Origin: Prochlorococcus sp. AG-670-O17
Lineage (GTDB): Bacteria > Cyanobacteriota > Cyanobacteriia > PCC-6307 > Cyanobiaceae
Length of the DNA stretch: 36,757 nt
Direction of reading: 5' to 3'
NCBI GenBank assembly: GCA_003211315.1
Contig: QCTC01000010.1
Location: forward strand, 1-36,757
A program made the position numbers and the translations under genes. The notes beneath the pieces were generated by a model. That model ran no database searches and was not told the origin of the DNA. It saw only the letters and a program-made list of their open reading frames with translations. This document shows positions 28,435-36,711 of the stretch, in pieces (position 1 is the first letter of the stretch; each line of letters opens with the position of its first letter).

Positions 28435-31400
28435 TTATTTATGAATTTCCTGAAGTGATAGGGTATCAATTTTATTAATCCGTAATGATTTAATGGCCTG
28501 CAAAGCTGCCTTTGCTCCTGGTATAGTAGTAAAAGTAGGAATATTATATTCTAAGGATGCTCTTCTTAGATAAGCATCATCATGGAGAGCTTGAGGGCCA
28601 ACTGGGGTATTGATAACTAATTGGATAAGACCAGAACGAATTGAATCTTCAATATTAGGCCTACCTTCATGAACTTTTAAAACTTCATCAACTTCAATTC
28701 CTAAGTTAAATAAATATTTAGCAGTACCCTTAGTCGCGACTAATTTAAAACCTAATACAATCAATTCTTTCGCTATATCCTCTAATTTATCTTTATCTAA
28801 ATCATTAGTTGATAAAAAAGCAATTCCATCAGAAGGGACACCATTTCCAGCAGCTAGTTCAGATTTTGCATAAGCGAGTCCAAAATTATCTGCCAATCCC
28901 ATCACTTCACCTGTAGAACGCATCTCTGGGCCTAGTAAAGTATCAGAACCAGGAAACCTTTTGAAAGGTAGAACAGCTTCCTTAACCGCTTGATATTTAG
29001 GTATTAGTTCCTTAGTAAAATTTATATCTTTTAAAGAGTATCCTTCCATTAATTGAGTCGCCAATTTCGCAACAGGTTTACCGATAGCTTTGGAAACAAA
29101 AGGTATAGTTCTTGAGGCTCGTGGATTAGCCTCAAGAATAAATAATTGATTTTCTTCATTACTATGATTTCTAATTGCAAATTGCAAGTTAATTAAGCCA
29201 ACAACATTTAATTTATTAGCAATTAATTTTGTCCATTTTTTAACGGTATCTAATGTTTGTTGGGATAAAGAAATTGAAGGTAGGCAACATGCTGAATCAC
29301 CGGAATGTATACCAGCAGGTTCTACATGCTCCATAAGACCTGCGATAACAACGGAACCGTTTTCGTCACATAACGCATCAACATCAATTTCTATTGCATT
29401 ACTTAAATATTGATCCAAAAGAATCGGATGATCTGGCGAGACTTTAACGGCCTCTGTTATGTATCGAGATAAATCATTTTTATCTTTAACTATTTCCATA
29501 GCCCTTCCGCCCAAGACATAAGATGGTCGTACGACTAAAGGAAAGCCTATATTATTTGCAACGAATATTGCCTCTTCTTCATTACGAGCTATTCCATTGA
29601 GCGGTTGTCTAATATTTAATTCTTCTAAAATTTTTGTAAATTCCTCTCTATCTTCAGCCAAGTCAATAGAGTGAGGGGATGTACCAAGAATTTTTGATTT
29701 ACATTTAAGACCCTCTTTAGACTCCAACCAATTAGATAAAGGTAAAGACAACTTGAGAGGAGTCTGTCCTCCAAATTGTACTATCAATCCATATGGATTT
29801 TCAGCCTCAATTATATTGAGAACATCTTCCAAAGTAACAGGCTCAAAATATAAAATATCGCTTGTATCATAATCAGTTGAAACAGTTTCAGGATTACTAT
29901 TTACCATTATCGTTTGATAACCATCACTTGAAGCTTGAAACGAGGCATGACAGCAGCAGTAATCAAATTCAATACCTTGACCAATTCTGTTAGGACCACC
30001 ACCCAATATCATAATTTTTTTTAAATACTTATCATTATTAGTAGAAATTTCATTGTCATATAGCTTGAAATTATTATCTGAAAAAGCTTCCTCATACGTT
30101 GAATAGTGGTAGGGTGTTTCAGATGAAAATTCAGCAGAACAAGTATCCACAGTCTTGAAAAGTGGTAAAATATTTAAACTTTTTCGATGGTTTCTTACTT
30201 CAAAAAATTCCGAGTTAGTTAATTTTGCAATCTGTTGATCTGAAAAGCCCAATTGCTTTGCACTTAACATTAAATCTCTGTCAATTAGAGCAAGTTCATT
30301 CTCTTTTAAAAATTCATTTTGAAAATTAAAAATATTTCGTAACTTCTCAATAAACCACAAATCTATATTCGTTATTTGATTAATGTAAGAATTAGTCTTA
30401 CCTAATTCCATAGCTTTTTTAACTATTAATATTCTCTCAGCAGTGGGATTTCGTAAATTATTCTGTAAATCATAATCGTTATTAAAATCGCAAATAGAAT
30501 CACATTCCCAACCGAAAATGCCAATTTCTAAAGACCTTAAAGCTTTCTGAAAAGATTCCTCAAAGGATCGACCAATTGCCATTGATTCTCCAACAGATTT
30601 CATTGATGTATTTAATATATTTGAAGAACCTTTAAATTTTTCAAAAGCAAATCTTGGTACTTTAGTAACAACATAATCAATTGAGGGTTCAAAACATGCA
30701 GGAGTTTTTTTAGTAATATCATTAATAATTTCATCAAGAGTGTATCCCACGGCTAACAAAGCCGCAATCTTAGCTATGGGAAAACCTGTAGCTTTGCTAG
30801 CTAATGCAGAAGATCTACTTACCCTTGGATTCATCTCGATAACTATTACATCACCATTTTTTGGATTTACTGCAAATTGTATATTACTTCCACCTGTTTC
30901 AACCCCTACCTCTCTAATTATTCTTAACGATAAATCTCTTAGTCTTTGGTATTCTTTGTCGGTTAATGTTTGAGCAGGGGCCACTGTAATTGAGTCACCA
31001 GTGTGAACTCCCATTGGGTCTAAATTTTCAATACTGCATACTATAACTACATTATCAGCTGTATCTCTCATAACTTCTAATTCAAATTCCTTCCACCCTA
31101 TTAATGATTTTTCAATTAAAATTTGATTATTAGGACTTTCATCTAAACCAGATTTGCAAAGAGCATCAAATTCTTCAAGATTATATGCTATTCCCCCTCC
31201 AACTCCACCTAAAGTAAAAGCTGGTCTTATTATTAACGGGTATGAATTTATTTGCTTAGATACTTCCCTTGCCTCGTATAAATCAGAAGCGATCCCAGAG
31301 GGACATACATTCACATCTATGTTTTCCATAGATTCTTTAAATAATTTTCTGTCTTCAGCTTTGTTGATAGCTTTTAAATCAGCTCCTATTAATTCAACAT

Positions 31401-31734
31401 TATTATTTATCAAGAAATCAGATTCAGAAAGTTTTACTGCAAGATTCAAGGCAGTCTGACCACCCATTGTTGGAAGAATCGCATCAGGTTTTTCCTTTAA
31501 TATTATTTGAGAAACTATTTCTGGAGTCAAAGGTTCAATATAGGTTTTATTTGCGATTTCAGGATCAGTCATTATCGAAGCTGGATTAGAATTAATTAAA
31601 ATAATTTCATATCCAGCTTTTCGTAAAGCTTTACAAGCTTGAGTACCTGAATAATCAAATTCACATGCTTGTCCTATGACAATTGGACCCGAACCAAGAA
31701 TAAGGATTCTTTTAAGATCACCTCTTTGAGGCAT
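28435..31734 (-). CDS. carB: Carbamoyl-phosphate synthase large subunit
   Basis: Makes carbamoyl phosphate from bicarbonate, ammonia and two ATP for pyrimidines and arginine. The 1099-residue chain shows two homologous ATP-grasp halves, the first opening [20 protein letters not shown] near residue 10 and the second [18 protein letters not shown] near 573, plus the oligomerisation region between and the methylglyoxal-synthase-like allosteric domain at about 955-1099. Length is usual. It converges with DUF6447 and is divergent from DUF3318 with 108 bases between the starts. Confidence 0.98.
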   Translation of the reverse strand: MPQRGDLKRILILGSGPIVIGQACEFDYSGTQACKALRKAGYEIILINSNPASIMTDPEIANKTYIEPLTPEIVSQIILKEKPDAILPTMGGQTALNLAVKLSESDFLINNNVELIGADLKAINKAEDRKLFKESMENIDVNVCPSGIASDLYEAREVSKQINSYPLIIRPAFTLGGVGGGIAYNLEEFDALCKSGLDESPNNQILIEKSLIGWKEFELEVMRDTADNVVIVCSIENLDPMGVHTGDSITVAPAQTLTDKEYQRLRDLSLRIIREVGVETGGSNIQFAVNPKNGDVIVIEMNPRVSRSSALASKATGFPIAKIAALLAVGYTLDEIINDITKKTPACFEPSIDYVVTKVPRFAFEKFKGSSNILNTSMKSVGESMAIGRSFEESFQKALRSLEIGIFGWECDSICDFNNDYDLQNNLRNPTAERILIVKKAMELGKTNSYINQITNIDLWFIEKLRNIFNFQNEFLKENELALIDRDLMLSAKQLGFSDQQIAKLTNSEFFEVRNHRKSLNILPLFKTVDTCSAEFSSETPYHYSTYEEAFSDNNFKLYDNEISTNNDKYLKKIMILGGGPNRIGQGIEFDYCCCHASFQASSDGYQTIMVNSNPETVSTDYDTSDILYFEPVTLEDVLNIIEAENPYGLIVQFGGQTPLKLSLPLSNWLESKEGLKCKSKILGTSPHSIDLAEDREEFTKILEELNIRQPLNGIARNEEEAIFVANNIGFPLVVRPSYVLGGRAMEIVKDKNDLSRYITEAVKVSPDHPILLDQYLSNAIEIDVDALCDENGSVVIAGLMEHVEPAGIHSGDSACCLPSISLSQQTLDTVKKWTKLIANKLNVVGLINLQFAIRNHSNEENQLFILEANPRASRTIPFVSKAIGKPVAKLATQLMEGYSLKDINFTKELIPKYQAVKEAVLPFKRFPGSDTLLGPEMRSTGEVMGLADNFGLAYAKSELAAGNGVPSDGIAFLSTNDLDKDKLEDIAKELIVLGFKLVATKGTAKYLFNLGIEVDEVLKVHEGRPNIEDSIRSGLIQLVINTPVGPQALHDDAYLRRASLEYNIPTFTTIPGAKAALQAIKSLRINKIDTLSLQEIHK

Positions 31735-31842
31735 AATTAGAAAACTTCATTTATTTAATGCTACTTATAAATTATCAGTTGTTAATCAAGTTACTTGAAA
31801 AGCAACATTTGTTTCTATAGTATTGATAATAAAATATAATTT

Positions 31843-32481
31843 ATGAGCGAACTTCAGCGACTTAAAAGTTTGTTGCCTCCGGAAAATGAAAGTTGGGTTT
31901 TTATTGAAGCTGCCGCCGCAATAGATCCTCCATTGATTACATTGGAGGAGATTGGTCGCGACGAAGTCGAAATTCAAATAGATTTAGAAGAATGGGATAA
32001 TTATGCAATTGATCATAGAAACTTATTGTTTTGGCATGAAGTAGGAAAGATTCAAAACGATGCAATTCCACGAGACGGATGGGAAATGGCAGCTTTAGCA
32101 ATAGGTCTTGGTGGTGCTATAGGTGAACTATGGGTACAAGATGGATTACTTTTAATACTTGCTCTTGGTTTGTCAGGTTTTGCAGGATATAGACTTTATA
32201 CAAAAAATAATTCTGAGAAAAGATTACAAGATGCTATTTTTGCAGATGAAAGAGCTATAGACCTAGCTTGTAGATTTGGGTATAGTGTTCCAAATGCTTA
32301 TAAAAGTCTCGGCGGGGCTTTAAAAGAGTTAATAGAAAAAACCAGGAAAAAGAAAAAAAGAATAATATTTGAAGATAGATTAGAAGCATTAAGAAAAAGT
32401 GCTGAAAAAGCCAGGTCAGAATTATCACAACAAGAGGGTTCAGACAAATCAGTTTCAAGTGAAAACGTTTATGGACAATAA
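31843..32481 (+). CDS. DUF3318 cyanobacterial membrane protein
   Basis: A 212-residue protein opening MSELQRLKSLLPPENESWVF, a leader I associate with DUF3318. A conserved acidic region follows (EIQIDLEEWDNYAIDHRNLL, with FWHEVGKIQND), then a pair of hydrophobic helices at about residues 80-110 and a basic, lysine-rich C-terminal coil. Function unknown. It overlaps the rsfS start by 11 bases. Confidence 0.75.
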   Translation: MSELQRLKSLLPPENESWVFIEAAAAIDPPLITLEEIGRDEVEIQIDLEEWDNYAIDHRNLLFWHEVGKIQNDAIPRDGWEMAALAIGLGGAIGELWVQDGLLLILALGLSGFAGYRLYTKNNSEKRLQDAIFADERAIDLACRFGYSVPNAYKSLGGALKELIEKTRKKKKRIIFEDRLEALRKSAEKARSELSQQEGSDKSVSSENVYGQ

Positions 32482-32815
32482 ATCGTTAGTTTTAATGGCA
32501 GCTAAAGCCTGTGATGAAAAAAAGGCTAAAGAGATAAAATTGATAAAAATCGACAAAGTTTCATACATTAGTGAATGGATACTTATTGCTGAAGGCTTAT
32601 CAGATGTTCAAGTTAGATCAATAACTAATTCTGTCGAGGTTGAACTTAGAGAAAAAGCAATGATTGAACCAATTAGAAAAGAAGGAGTTAGCGCAGCAAA
32701 ATGGGCACTCCTTGATTATGGTGATTTAATAGTAAATATTTTTCAACCGGAAATAAGAAAGTTCTATGATCTTGAATCATTTTGGAGTAATGGAGATGAC
32801 CTAAATTTTCCATAA
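32471..32815 (+). CDS. rsfS: Ribosome silencing factor
   Basis: A 114-residue protein that binds ribosomal protein L14 and blocks joining of the subunits under starvation. Family features are YISEWILIAEGLSDVQVRS near residues 34-52 and WALLDYGDLIVNIFQPEIRK near 79-98, with a FYDLESFW ending. The ATG at 32471 is chosen because the extra 24 codons of the longer open frame lie inside DUF3318 and have no family match. Adjacent to DUF3318 and the Ycf36/CGLD27-like gene in one plus-strand run. Confidence 0.92.
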   Translation: MDNKSLVLMAAKACDEKKAKEIKLIKIDKVSYISEWILIAEGLSDVQVRSITNSVEVELREKAMIEPIRKEGVSAAKWALLDYGDLIVNIFQPEIRKFYDLESFWSNGDDLNFP

Positions 32816-32825
32816 AAGATTTTTG

Positions 32826-33320
32826 ATGAATCAATTTAATTGCCCAGTACCACAAGATCAACAACCTACAAATGAATTTATCGAATTATCAAAATCTAGA
32901 ATATTTACTTGGCCAAAATGCAAGAAATCTTTTTCATTTATATTACTGAGGTTTTGGATAGGAACATTTTTTATATTTGTTGTTATTTCTTCAGGGAGTG
33001 TATATTTTGAAACTTCTACATTAAGGTACATTTTATTAAGCTTCTTTAGTAGTTTATCTTTACCATTTCTTTTATCTATAAGATTATATCTTGGTTGGAA
33101 TCATATATTTAAAAGATTAATGTCTGAAAAAATAGAATATGAAGAATCAGGTTGGTACGACGGGCAAATATGGCTAAAACCAATTAAATTAAAGGAGCAA
33201 GAATCATTAATAGCATTATTAGAAGTAAAACCAATTTTAAAAAATTTAATACAAATTTTATCTATTATCATAATATTTGCTTTAGTTGGAATTTTACTCT
33301 TCCAAAACAGTAATTTCTAA
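32826..33320 (+). CDS. CGLD27/Ycf36-like membrane protein (DUF1230)
   Basis: A 164-residue protein starting with the family leader NCPVPQDQQPTNEFIELSKS, then helices at about residues 40-60 and 66-84, a loop IEYEESGWYDGQIWLKP and a C-terminal helix at about 142-162. This is DUF1230, known in algae as CGLD27 and in plastids as Ycf36; the algal member affects iron stress and photosynthesis, but the activity is unknown. The start ATG 32826 is preferred over TTG 32823. It ends one base before the asparaginase start at 33322. Confidence 0.85.
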   Translation: MNQFNCPVPQDQQPTNEFIELSKSRIFTWPKCKKSFSFILLRFWIGTFFIFVVISSGSVYFETSTLRYILLSFFSSLSLPFLLSIRLYLGWNHIFKRLMSEKIEYEESGWYDGQIWLKPIKLKEQESLIALLEVKPILKNLIQILSIIIIFALVGILLFQNSNF

Positions 33321-33321
33321 A

Positions 33322-34287
33322 ATGAGTTCTAATTTTAAAAATTTATATACATCAAATAATCCTCCATTAGAGATGATATTAATGAGAGGTTCAAAATTAG
33401 AATCGATTCACAAAGTACACGCAGTAATTAGTGATAAAAAAGGAAGAGTATTAATGTGTGCTGGTAATCCAGAATATAAAAGCTTCATAAGATCAGCTTT
33501 AAAGCCTTTTCAAGCAATTCCTTTTGTGAGTAGTGGAGCTTCATCAAAAATCAAAAATTCATCAAAGTCAATTGCCTTATGCTGTGGTTCTCATAGTGGA
33601 TCGATATTACATACTAGAGAAGCTTTTAAAATCTTATGGGAATACGATATAGATATCCAAAATCTCAAATGTCCGTTAAAAAGAACAAGTCCCTTAGAAC
33701 ATAATTGTTCTGGTAAACATGCAGCCTTTCTTGCAACATGTAAAAAATTAAACTGGCCTTTAGAAAGTTATTTAAAGGGAGGTCATCCTCTTCAGGAAGA
33801 AATCTTTAGGATTATATCGGAACTTCTTGAAATTCCATCAGAGGAGATATACGCAGAGAGAGATGACTGTGGAGCTCCAACTCTTTATATGAAGATACTA
33901 GAAATGGCAAAATTATACTCACTATTAAGTAGTTCAGTTAATGCGGAATTAGAGCAAATAAGTAGAGCGATAACAACTAATCCAACAATGATCAGCGACC
34001 ACAATAGATTTGATACTGAAGTTATAAAAGCGTCACATGGGCATGTAATAAGCAAGGGAGGAGCAGAAGGAATACAATGTTTTTGTAAAGTAAATGAAGG
34101 AATGGGTTTAGCTTTAAAAGTGGAAGATGGGTCAAAAAGAGCAAAACAATCTGTGGGTTTACATATATTGAAACAACTAGAATGGATTTCTGAATTGAGA
34201 ATACAAGATATAGAGGACAAGATCATAAAATTACCTGAAGGGGTTCAAATTGAAGTAAAAGGTCAATTAAAATTCCAAGAATCCTAA
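33322..34287 (+). CDS. Asparaginase of the Rhizobium type (PF06089)
   Basis: Hydrolyses asparagine to aspartate. The 321-residue chain shows the residues that matter in the Rhizobium etli type: S58 and K61 (RSALKPFQA), C129 and K132 (CSGKHAAF) and C183 (DDCGAPT); the spacings agree with that family's Ser/Lys pair and zinc-binding cysteines. It begins at ATG 33322, directly after the Ycf36/CGLD27-like stop; the open frame extends further upstream but has no family match there. Not related to E. coli AnsA/AnsB folds. Followed by tRNA-fMet. Confidence 0.85.
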   Translation: MSSNFKNLYTSNNPPLEMILMRGSKLESIHKVHAVISDKKGRVLMCAGNPEYKSFIRSALKPFQAIPFVSSGASSKIKNSSKSIALCCGSHSGSILHTREAFKILWEYDIDIQNLKCPLKRTSPLEHNCSGKHAAFLATCKKLNWPLESYLKGGHPLQEEIFRIISELLEIPSEEIYAERDDCGAPTLYMKILEMAKLYSLLSSSVNAELEQISRAITTNPTMISDHNRFDTEVIKASHGHVISKGGAEGIQCFCKVNEGMGLALKVEDGSKRAKQSVGLHILKQLEWISELRIQDIEDKIIKLPEGVQIEVKGQLKFQES

Positions 34288-34331
34288 AAAACAAAAAAAT
34301 AACCCGTTCAGGATGTATGCTATGTATGTAT

Positions 34332-34408
<77 letters not shown>

Positions 34409-34415
34409 AAGATAT

Positions 34416-34439
34416 AGCCCCTTTTTAGGGGCTTTTTTA
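34416..34439 (+). terminator. Rho-independent terminator after tRNA-fMet
   Basis: A stem AGCCCC with GGGGCT (34416-34421 and 34428-34433), a six-base loop TTTTTA, and a tract of T residues 34433-34438. It lies 8 bases after the tRNA and would end its transcript, possibly also that of the preceding plus-strand genes. Confidence 0.9.
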
Positions 34440-34475
34440 TTGCAAATACTAGTTTTTTAGATATCAAAGATAACT

Positions 34476-34592
34476 TTACTTGCTGGCTCCTTGCTCTTTC
34501 ATTAAATCTTTAAGAGTTGGATATTCTTTTGTAAGATCAAGATCCCTTAGTTTCTTACCTTGAATTGCGAATAGTGATTTTTTTAAAGTCAT
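34476..34592 (-). CDS. Micro-protein, 38 residues, unknown
   Basis: A 38-residue basic frame starting MTLKKSLFAIQGKKLRDLDL and ending KEQGASK. The start at 34592 is chosen because a GAGG-type ribosome site overlaps the stop of the upstream 61-residue gene (TGAGGTAGCTATG), giving a coupled start; the open frame extends to 34670 but would overlap that gene by 71 bases. No family recognised. Likely real because of the coupling. Confidence 0.55.
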   Translation of the reverse strand: MTLKKSLFAIQGKKLRDLDLTKEYPTLKDLMKEQGASK

Positions 34593-34599
34593 AGCTACC

Positions 34600-34785
34600 T
34601 CAAAACTTTTGTTGGATTCTGACCACTGATCTTGGATGATCATGGACGTAAGAATTAAATTCTCTTGCAAGCATTAGGCAATCGTAAGCATCACGAGCGT
34701 AGAAACCTAATTGATGTGTACTGTTAGATGAATCTTTGTAACTTAGTACATATTTTTTACAAGATTTGATTGGTGTTGAAGACAT
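34600..34785 (-). CDS. Small conserved-looking soluble protein, unknown
   Basis: A 61-residue protein, MSSTPIKSCKKYVLSYKDSS at the start, then GFYARDAYDCLMLAREFNSY and VRIQQKF at the end. The pattern of aromatic and helical positions looks like a folded domain; I believe similar proteins occur in Prochlorococcus and marine Synechococcus. Its function is unknown. It is the first gene of a two-gene minus-strand pair next to the tRNA terminator. Confidence 0.65.
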   Translation of the reverse strand: MSSTPIKSCKKYVLSYKDSSNSTHQLGFYARDAYDCLMLAREFNSYVHDHPRSVVRIQQKF

Positions 34786-34830
34786 TTGAACTCATGACTG
34801 CTACTACTACGTTCTAACTAGGCAGACTTA

Positions 34831-35076
34831 TCATCCGACTAAAATAAATGTACGGTTTGAAGTACTCCCATATACGGATAGAAGATCAACAACTGAATTT
34901 CTAGATGGATAACATGTTAAGGAATAATTATGAAAAAGCGAAATAAAAATATTTTTAGAGACTCTCACCTGTCTCAGGATAGACCTATCTTGGGACTCAA
35001 GATTTCTGCTGACATTTAAAGGTGGTTCATATCTTCTTGGATTTATTGTCTTATTAAATTTATTGTTGTTTTTCAT
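34831..35076 (-). CDS. Doubtful 81-residue open frame
   Basis: An open frame with MKNNNKFNKTINPRRYEPPL at the N-terminus, polar and basic for the first 40 residues, then less protein-like (ISLFHNYSLTCYPSRNSV). It begins 9 bases after the stop of a 29-residue frame on the same strand. No recognised family, no clear ribosome site. The first half may be real and the remainder out of frame, or the whole may be noise. Confidence 0.3.
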   Translation of the reverse strand: MKNNNKFNKTINPRRYEPPLNVSRNLESQDRSILRQVRVSKNIFISLFHNYSLTCYPSRNSVVDLLSVYGSTSNRTFILVG

Positions 35077-35085
35077 TTATTAGTT

Positions 35086-35175
35086 TTATGAGTGTGAGGA
35101 ATAATGTTTTTCTCCAGCTATAAATAGTTCGTAACGATACAAATGTTTTGATTGCTGAATATAAGTGTTTTGCAT
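35086..35175 (-). CDS. Candidate 29-residue micro-protein
   Basis: Reads MQNTYIQQSKHLYRYELFIA then GEKHYSSHS and stop. The amphipathic, tyrosine-rich sequence is protein-like, and it is placed just before the 81-residue frame. No recognised family. The reading is supported only by composition and spacing; the overlap with other frames in this zone makes it uncertain. Confidence 0.35.
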   Translation of the reverse strand: MQNTYIQQSKHLYRYELFIAGEKHYSSHS

Positions 35176-35197
35176 ATTGCTAGTGCACTTCGAATAA

Positions 35198-35345
35198 GGT
35201 TATTTAGTTCAGTTACAAAATCCTCGTGGAGAAAGCTTTAGTAAAATTCATTTACTGGTTGCTAATGAGATCAGCTGAATCCCATTACGGTAAATCCTTG
35301 GTTCCGGTAAAAGTTCCTTCTAAAACGATTAAACGTCTTTATTAA
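35198..35345 (+). pseudogene. Decayed small gene, frameshifted
   Basis: Two adjoining plus-strand frames read like one protein. The first (35198-35278) gives GYLVQLQNPRGESFSKIHLL and VANEIS before a TGA; the second, overlapping in another frame, continues AESHYGKSLVPVKVPSKTIK and RLY to the TAA at 35343-35345. A one-base change near 35274 would join them. There is a stop just upstream of the first frame and no start codon. I do not recognise the family. The second frame on its own could begin at GTG 35226 as a 39-residue protein, but its N-terminal part reads less well. Confidence 0.4.
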
Positions 35346-35379
35346 ATTTTCAAGGTTCTTTAAGGAAAGAATTAAATAA

Positions 35380-35484
35380 TTATTTCTTACCGTCTAATGC
35401 TTTTACTAGAGATTCATGTCTACTTGTATGACTTTATTCATCGAGATCAAATTTAATTAGCACAATAGTTTCACTAATGGATCT
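35380..35484 (-). pseudogene. Remnant of a small gene with an in-frame stop
   Basis: On the minus strand, the frame reads ISETIVLIKFDLDE, then a TAA (35434-35436), then SHTSRHESLVKALDGKK and a final TAA at 35380. Both halves are in the same frame and of similar protein-like composition, suggesting a single coding unit in which a CAA or GAA codon has become TAA. No start codon other than GTG is seen upstream of the stop. Family not recognised. Confidence 0.4.
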
Positions 35485-35486
35485 TT

Positions 35487-35710
35487 ATGAATAAAACAAC
35501 AAGTAAAGCTGGTTACTTAACCTACAAAGTATCTTTTTAAGATTATTTGAAAAGTACAGGAAATCCAAAAGAAACATCATTAAAGTTTATACCTATCTCT
35601 TCTATGCAAATCAGCCAAGAGAACTTGCAGGACTTAAGAATAGAACACTACATGATCTCAAATCTGCTCTTGAATCATGGAATGAATTATTAGATGCAGA
35701 ATGGACTTAA
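35487..35710 (+). pseudogene. Small gene broken by one base in a T-run
   Basis: ATG at 35487 opens MNKTTSKAGYLTYKVSF and stops at TAA 35538-35540 just after a run of five T (35534-35538). The neighbouring frame is open from 35507 to 35710 and has no start of its own but reads FLRLFEKYRKSKRN, then VYTYLFYANQPRELAGLKN and LKSALESWNELLDAEWT. One extra T would join the two into a 74-residue basic protein. Either a recent loss or a base-calling error. The stop lies inside the first codons of the next small gene (start 35701). Family not recognised. Confidence 0.45.
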
Positions 35711-35877
35711 GTAACAAATCAATTTCAAGAATCAGCATGAATAATTTAAATCCAATCAAAAAGAAACTTGCAAAAGAGAATAGGAAAATATCTATTCAAA
35801 ACCCATCAAAATTATTAGCAGAATTTTTTAATGGTGTAGTAATTAAGCTTGATGAAGAATATGCCTATGAAGCATAA
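35701..35877 (+). CDS. Small basic protein, unknown
   Basis: A 58-residue frame: MDLSNKSISRISMNNLNPIK at the start, KKKLAKENRKISIQNPSKLL in the middle and FFNGVVIKLDEEYAYEA at the end. It overlaps the next small gene, whose candidate starts (ATG 35852, 35861, 35867) lie inside its last codons, so the pair appears translationally coupled. An internal ATG (MNNLNPIKKK) at 35737 is a possible true start. No family recognised. Confidence 0.5.
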   Translation: MDLSNKSISRISMNNLNPIKKKLAKENRKISIQNPSKLLAEFFNGVVIKLDEEYAYEA

Positions 35878-36034
35878 AGAACTAGTAGATCAAGTTTCCG
35901 CAAATTTATTTAAGCAAAGTGGAAAGATAGAAAGCCAAAGATCTTGGCTTGCGATGAGAAATTATCTAGAGCAATTAGATACTGAGCAACTTAAGTTGAT
36001 GCTAAAAGAAACCAACAACTCCAAAATTTATTGA
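35861..36034 (+). CDS. Small helical protein, unknown
   Basis: About 57 residues: MPMKHKELVDQVSANLFKQS at the start, KIESQRSWLAMRNYLEQLDT, EQLKLMLKETNN. Predominantly helical, with spaced leucines. The start is one of several in-frame codons between 35849 and 35867; ATG 35861 is a compromise. It follows and overlaps the preceding small gene. Family not recognised, but the composition and coupling favour a real gene. Confidence 0.5.
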   Translation: MPMKHKELVDQVSANLFKQSGKIESQRSWLAMRNYLEQLDTEQLKLMLKETNNSKIY

Positions 36035-36122
36035 ATGTACGACAAAACTAATTGAATTCTTTTGTATTTCGACATGCTAAACGATTATTAAACGAGTTAA
36101 TTAATACATCATTTCCTAGGCA

Positions 36123-36209
36123 TTATTGATTTTCTAAAATGAATTTTAATTGAGTCTCTGCTCTATAAATATCAATTCTTCTTTTAAGTAGTTTGAAAAA
36201 TCTAATCAT
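36123..36209 (-). CDS. Candidate 28-residue micro-protein
   Basis: Reads MIRFFKLLKRRIDIYRAETQ then LKFILENQ and stop. An amphipathic, basic helix. No family recognised. It is the only convincing open frame in the 36.04-36.35 kb stretch. Confidence 0.4.
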   Translation of the reverse strand: MIRFFKLLKRRIDIYRAETQLKFILENQ

Positions 36210-36354
36210 CTTATGGTAAACCTATTATAAATTTCGATAATGAATATAACTCTGCAAATTAATTATTATCAATAAGTAAATGTACTGAATCAATTGATGT
36301 AACTAGATTTAAGTAACAAATTTAAATAATTAAAAAAAACAATAATTATGCTTA

Positions 36355-36599
36355 ATTACCCATTTCACTTTTCTTATTTTATATAGCTAATTTCAGTAAA
36401 GGTAAGTTTGAAGTTGAAACTGAAGATGCTTTAGAAACTGAATTTAAAGAGAAACCAGTTAAGGTTATTGAAGTAACGGAAAACTTCTGTTAATTAGTAG
36501 AGAACAAAAGCTTTAAAGAACCTCTCAAGTAAGCTGGATAATATTCAAGAAAAGGTAGATAAAGTTTATGAAATAGTGAAGAAACATAAAGAAAAATAA
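36355..36599 (+). pseudogene. Remains of a gene with a stop and a frameshift
   Basis: A frame without a start codon reads PISLFLFYIANFSKGKFEVE, TEDALETEFKEKPVKVIEVT and ENFC, then TAA (36492-36494), then LVENKSFKEPLK and another stop. In another frame the sequence continues KNLSSKLDNIQEKVDKVYEI and VKKHKEK to a TAA at 36597-36599. The mix of an acidic strand-like part and a coiled-coil-like end looks like a single decayed protein. I do not recognise it. Confidence 0.4.
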
Positions 36600-36600
36600 T

Positions 36601-36711
36601 ATGAAAGTAATAAAAATTACAATGAATAAATTACTTAATTCAAATGTTTATTCACAATTAGTTTTTGTTTGTCTTTTCAATTTTTCTTTTCTGGAAAATT
36701 CATTTGATTAG
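36601..36711 (+). CDS. Doubtful 36-residue open frame with a hydrophobic middle
   Basis: MKVIKITMNKLLNSNVYSQL followed by VFVCLFNFSFLENSFD. Starts 2 bases after the stop of the decayed gene before it. A short hydrophobic stretch could act as an anchor, but the frame is too short and AT-rich to call with any confidence. Confidence 0.2.
   Translation: MKVIKITMNKLLNSNVYSQLVFVCLFNFSFLENSFD

Noticed and set aside
33286-33321. Upstream extension of the asparaginase start
   Set aside because: It overlaps the end of the Ycf36/CGLD27-like gene and the family start fits ATG 33322.
35086-35104. Sequence ATTCCTCACACT on the minus strand, similar to the conserved CTCCTCACAC-like motif of the Yfr1 small RNA
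   Set aside because: The match has a mismatch, it falls in a candidate coding frame, and no following terminator hairpin is visible.
35707-35719. 13-base repeat TTAAGTAACAAAT, second copy at 36309-36321
   Set aside because: In DNA this AT-rich a 13-base repeat within 2.3 kb can occur by chance, and there is no other structure around the copies.
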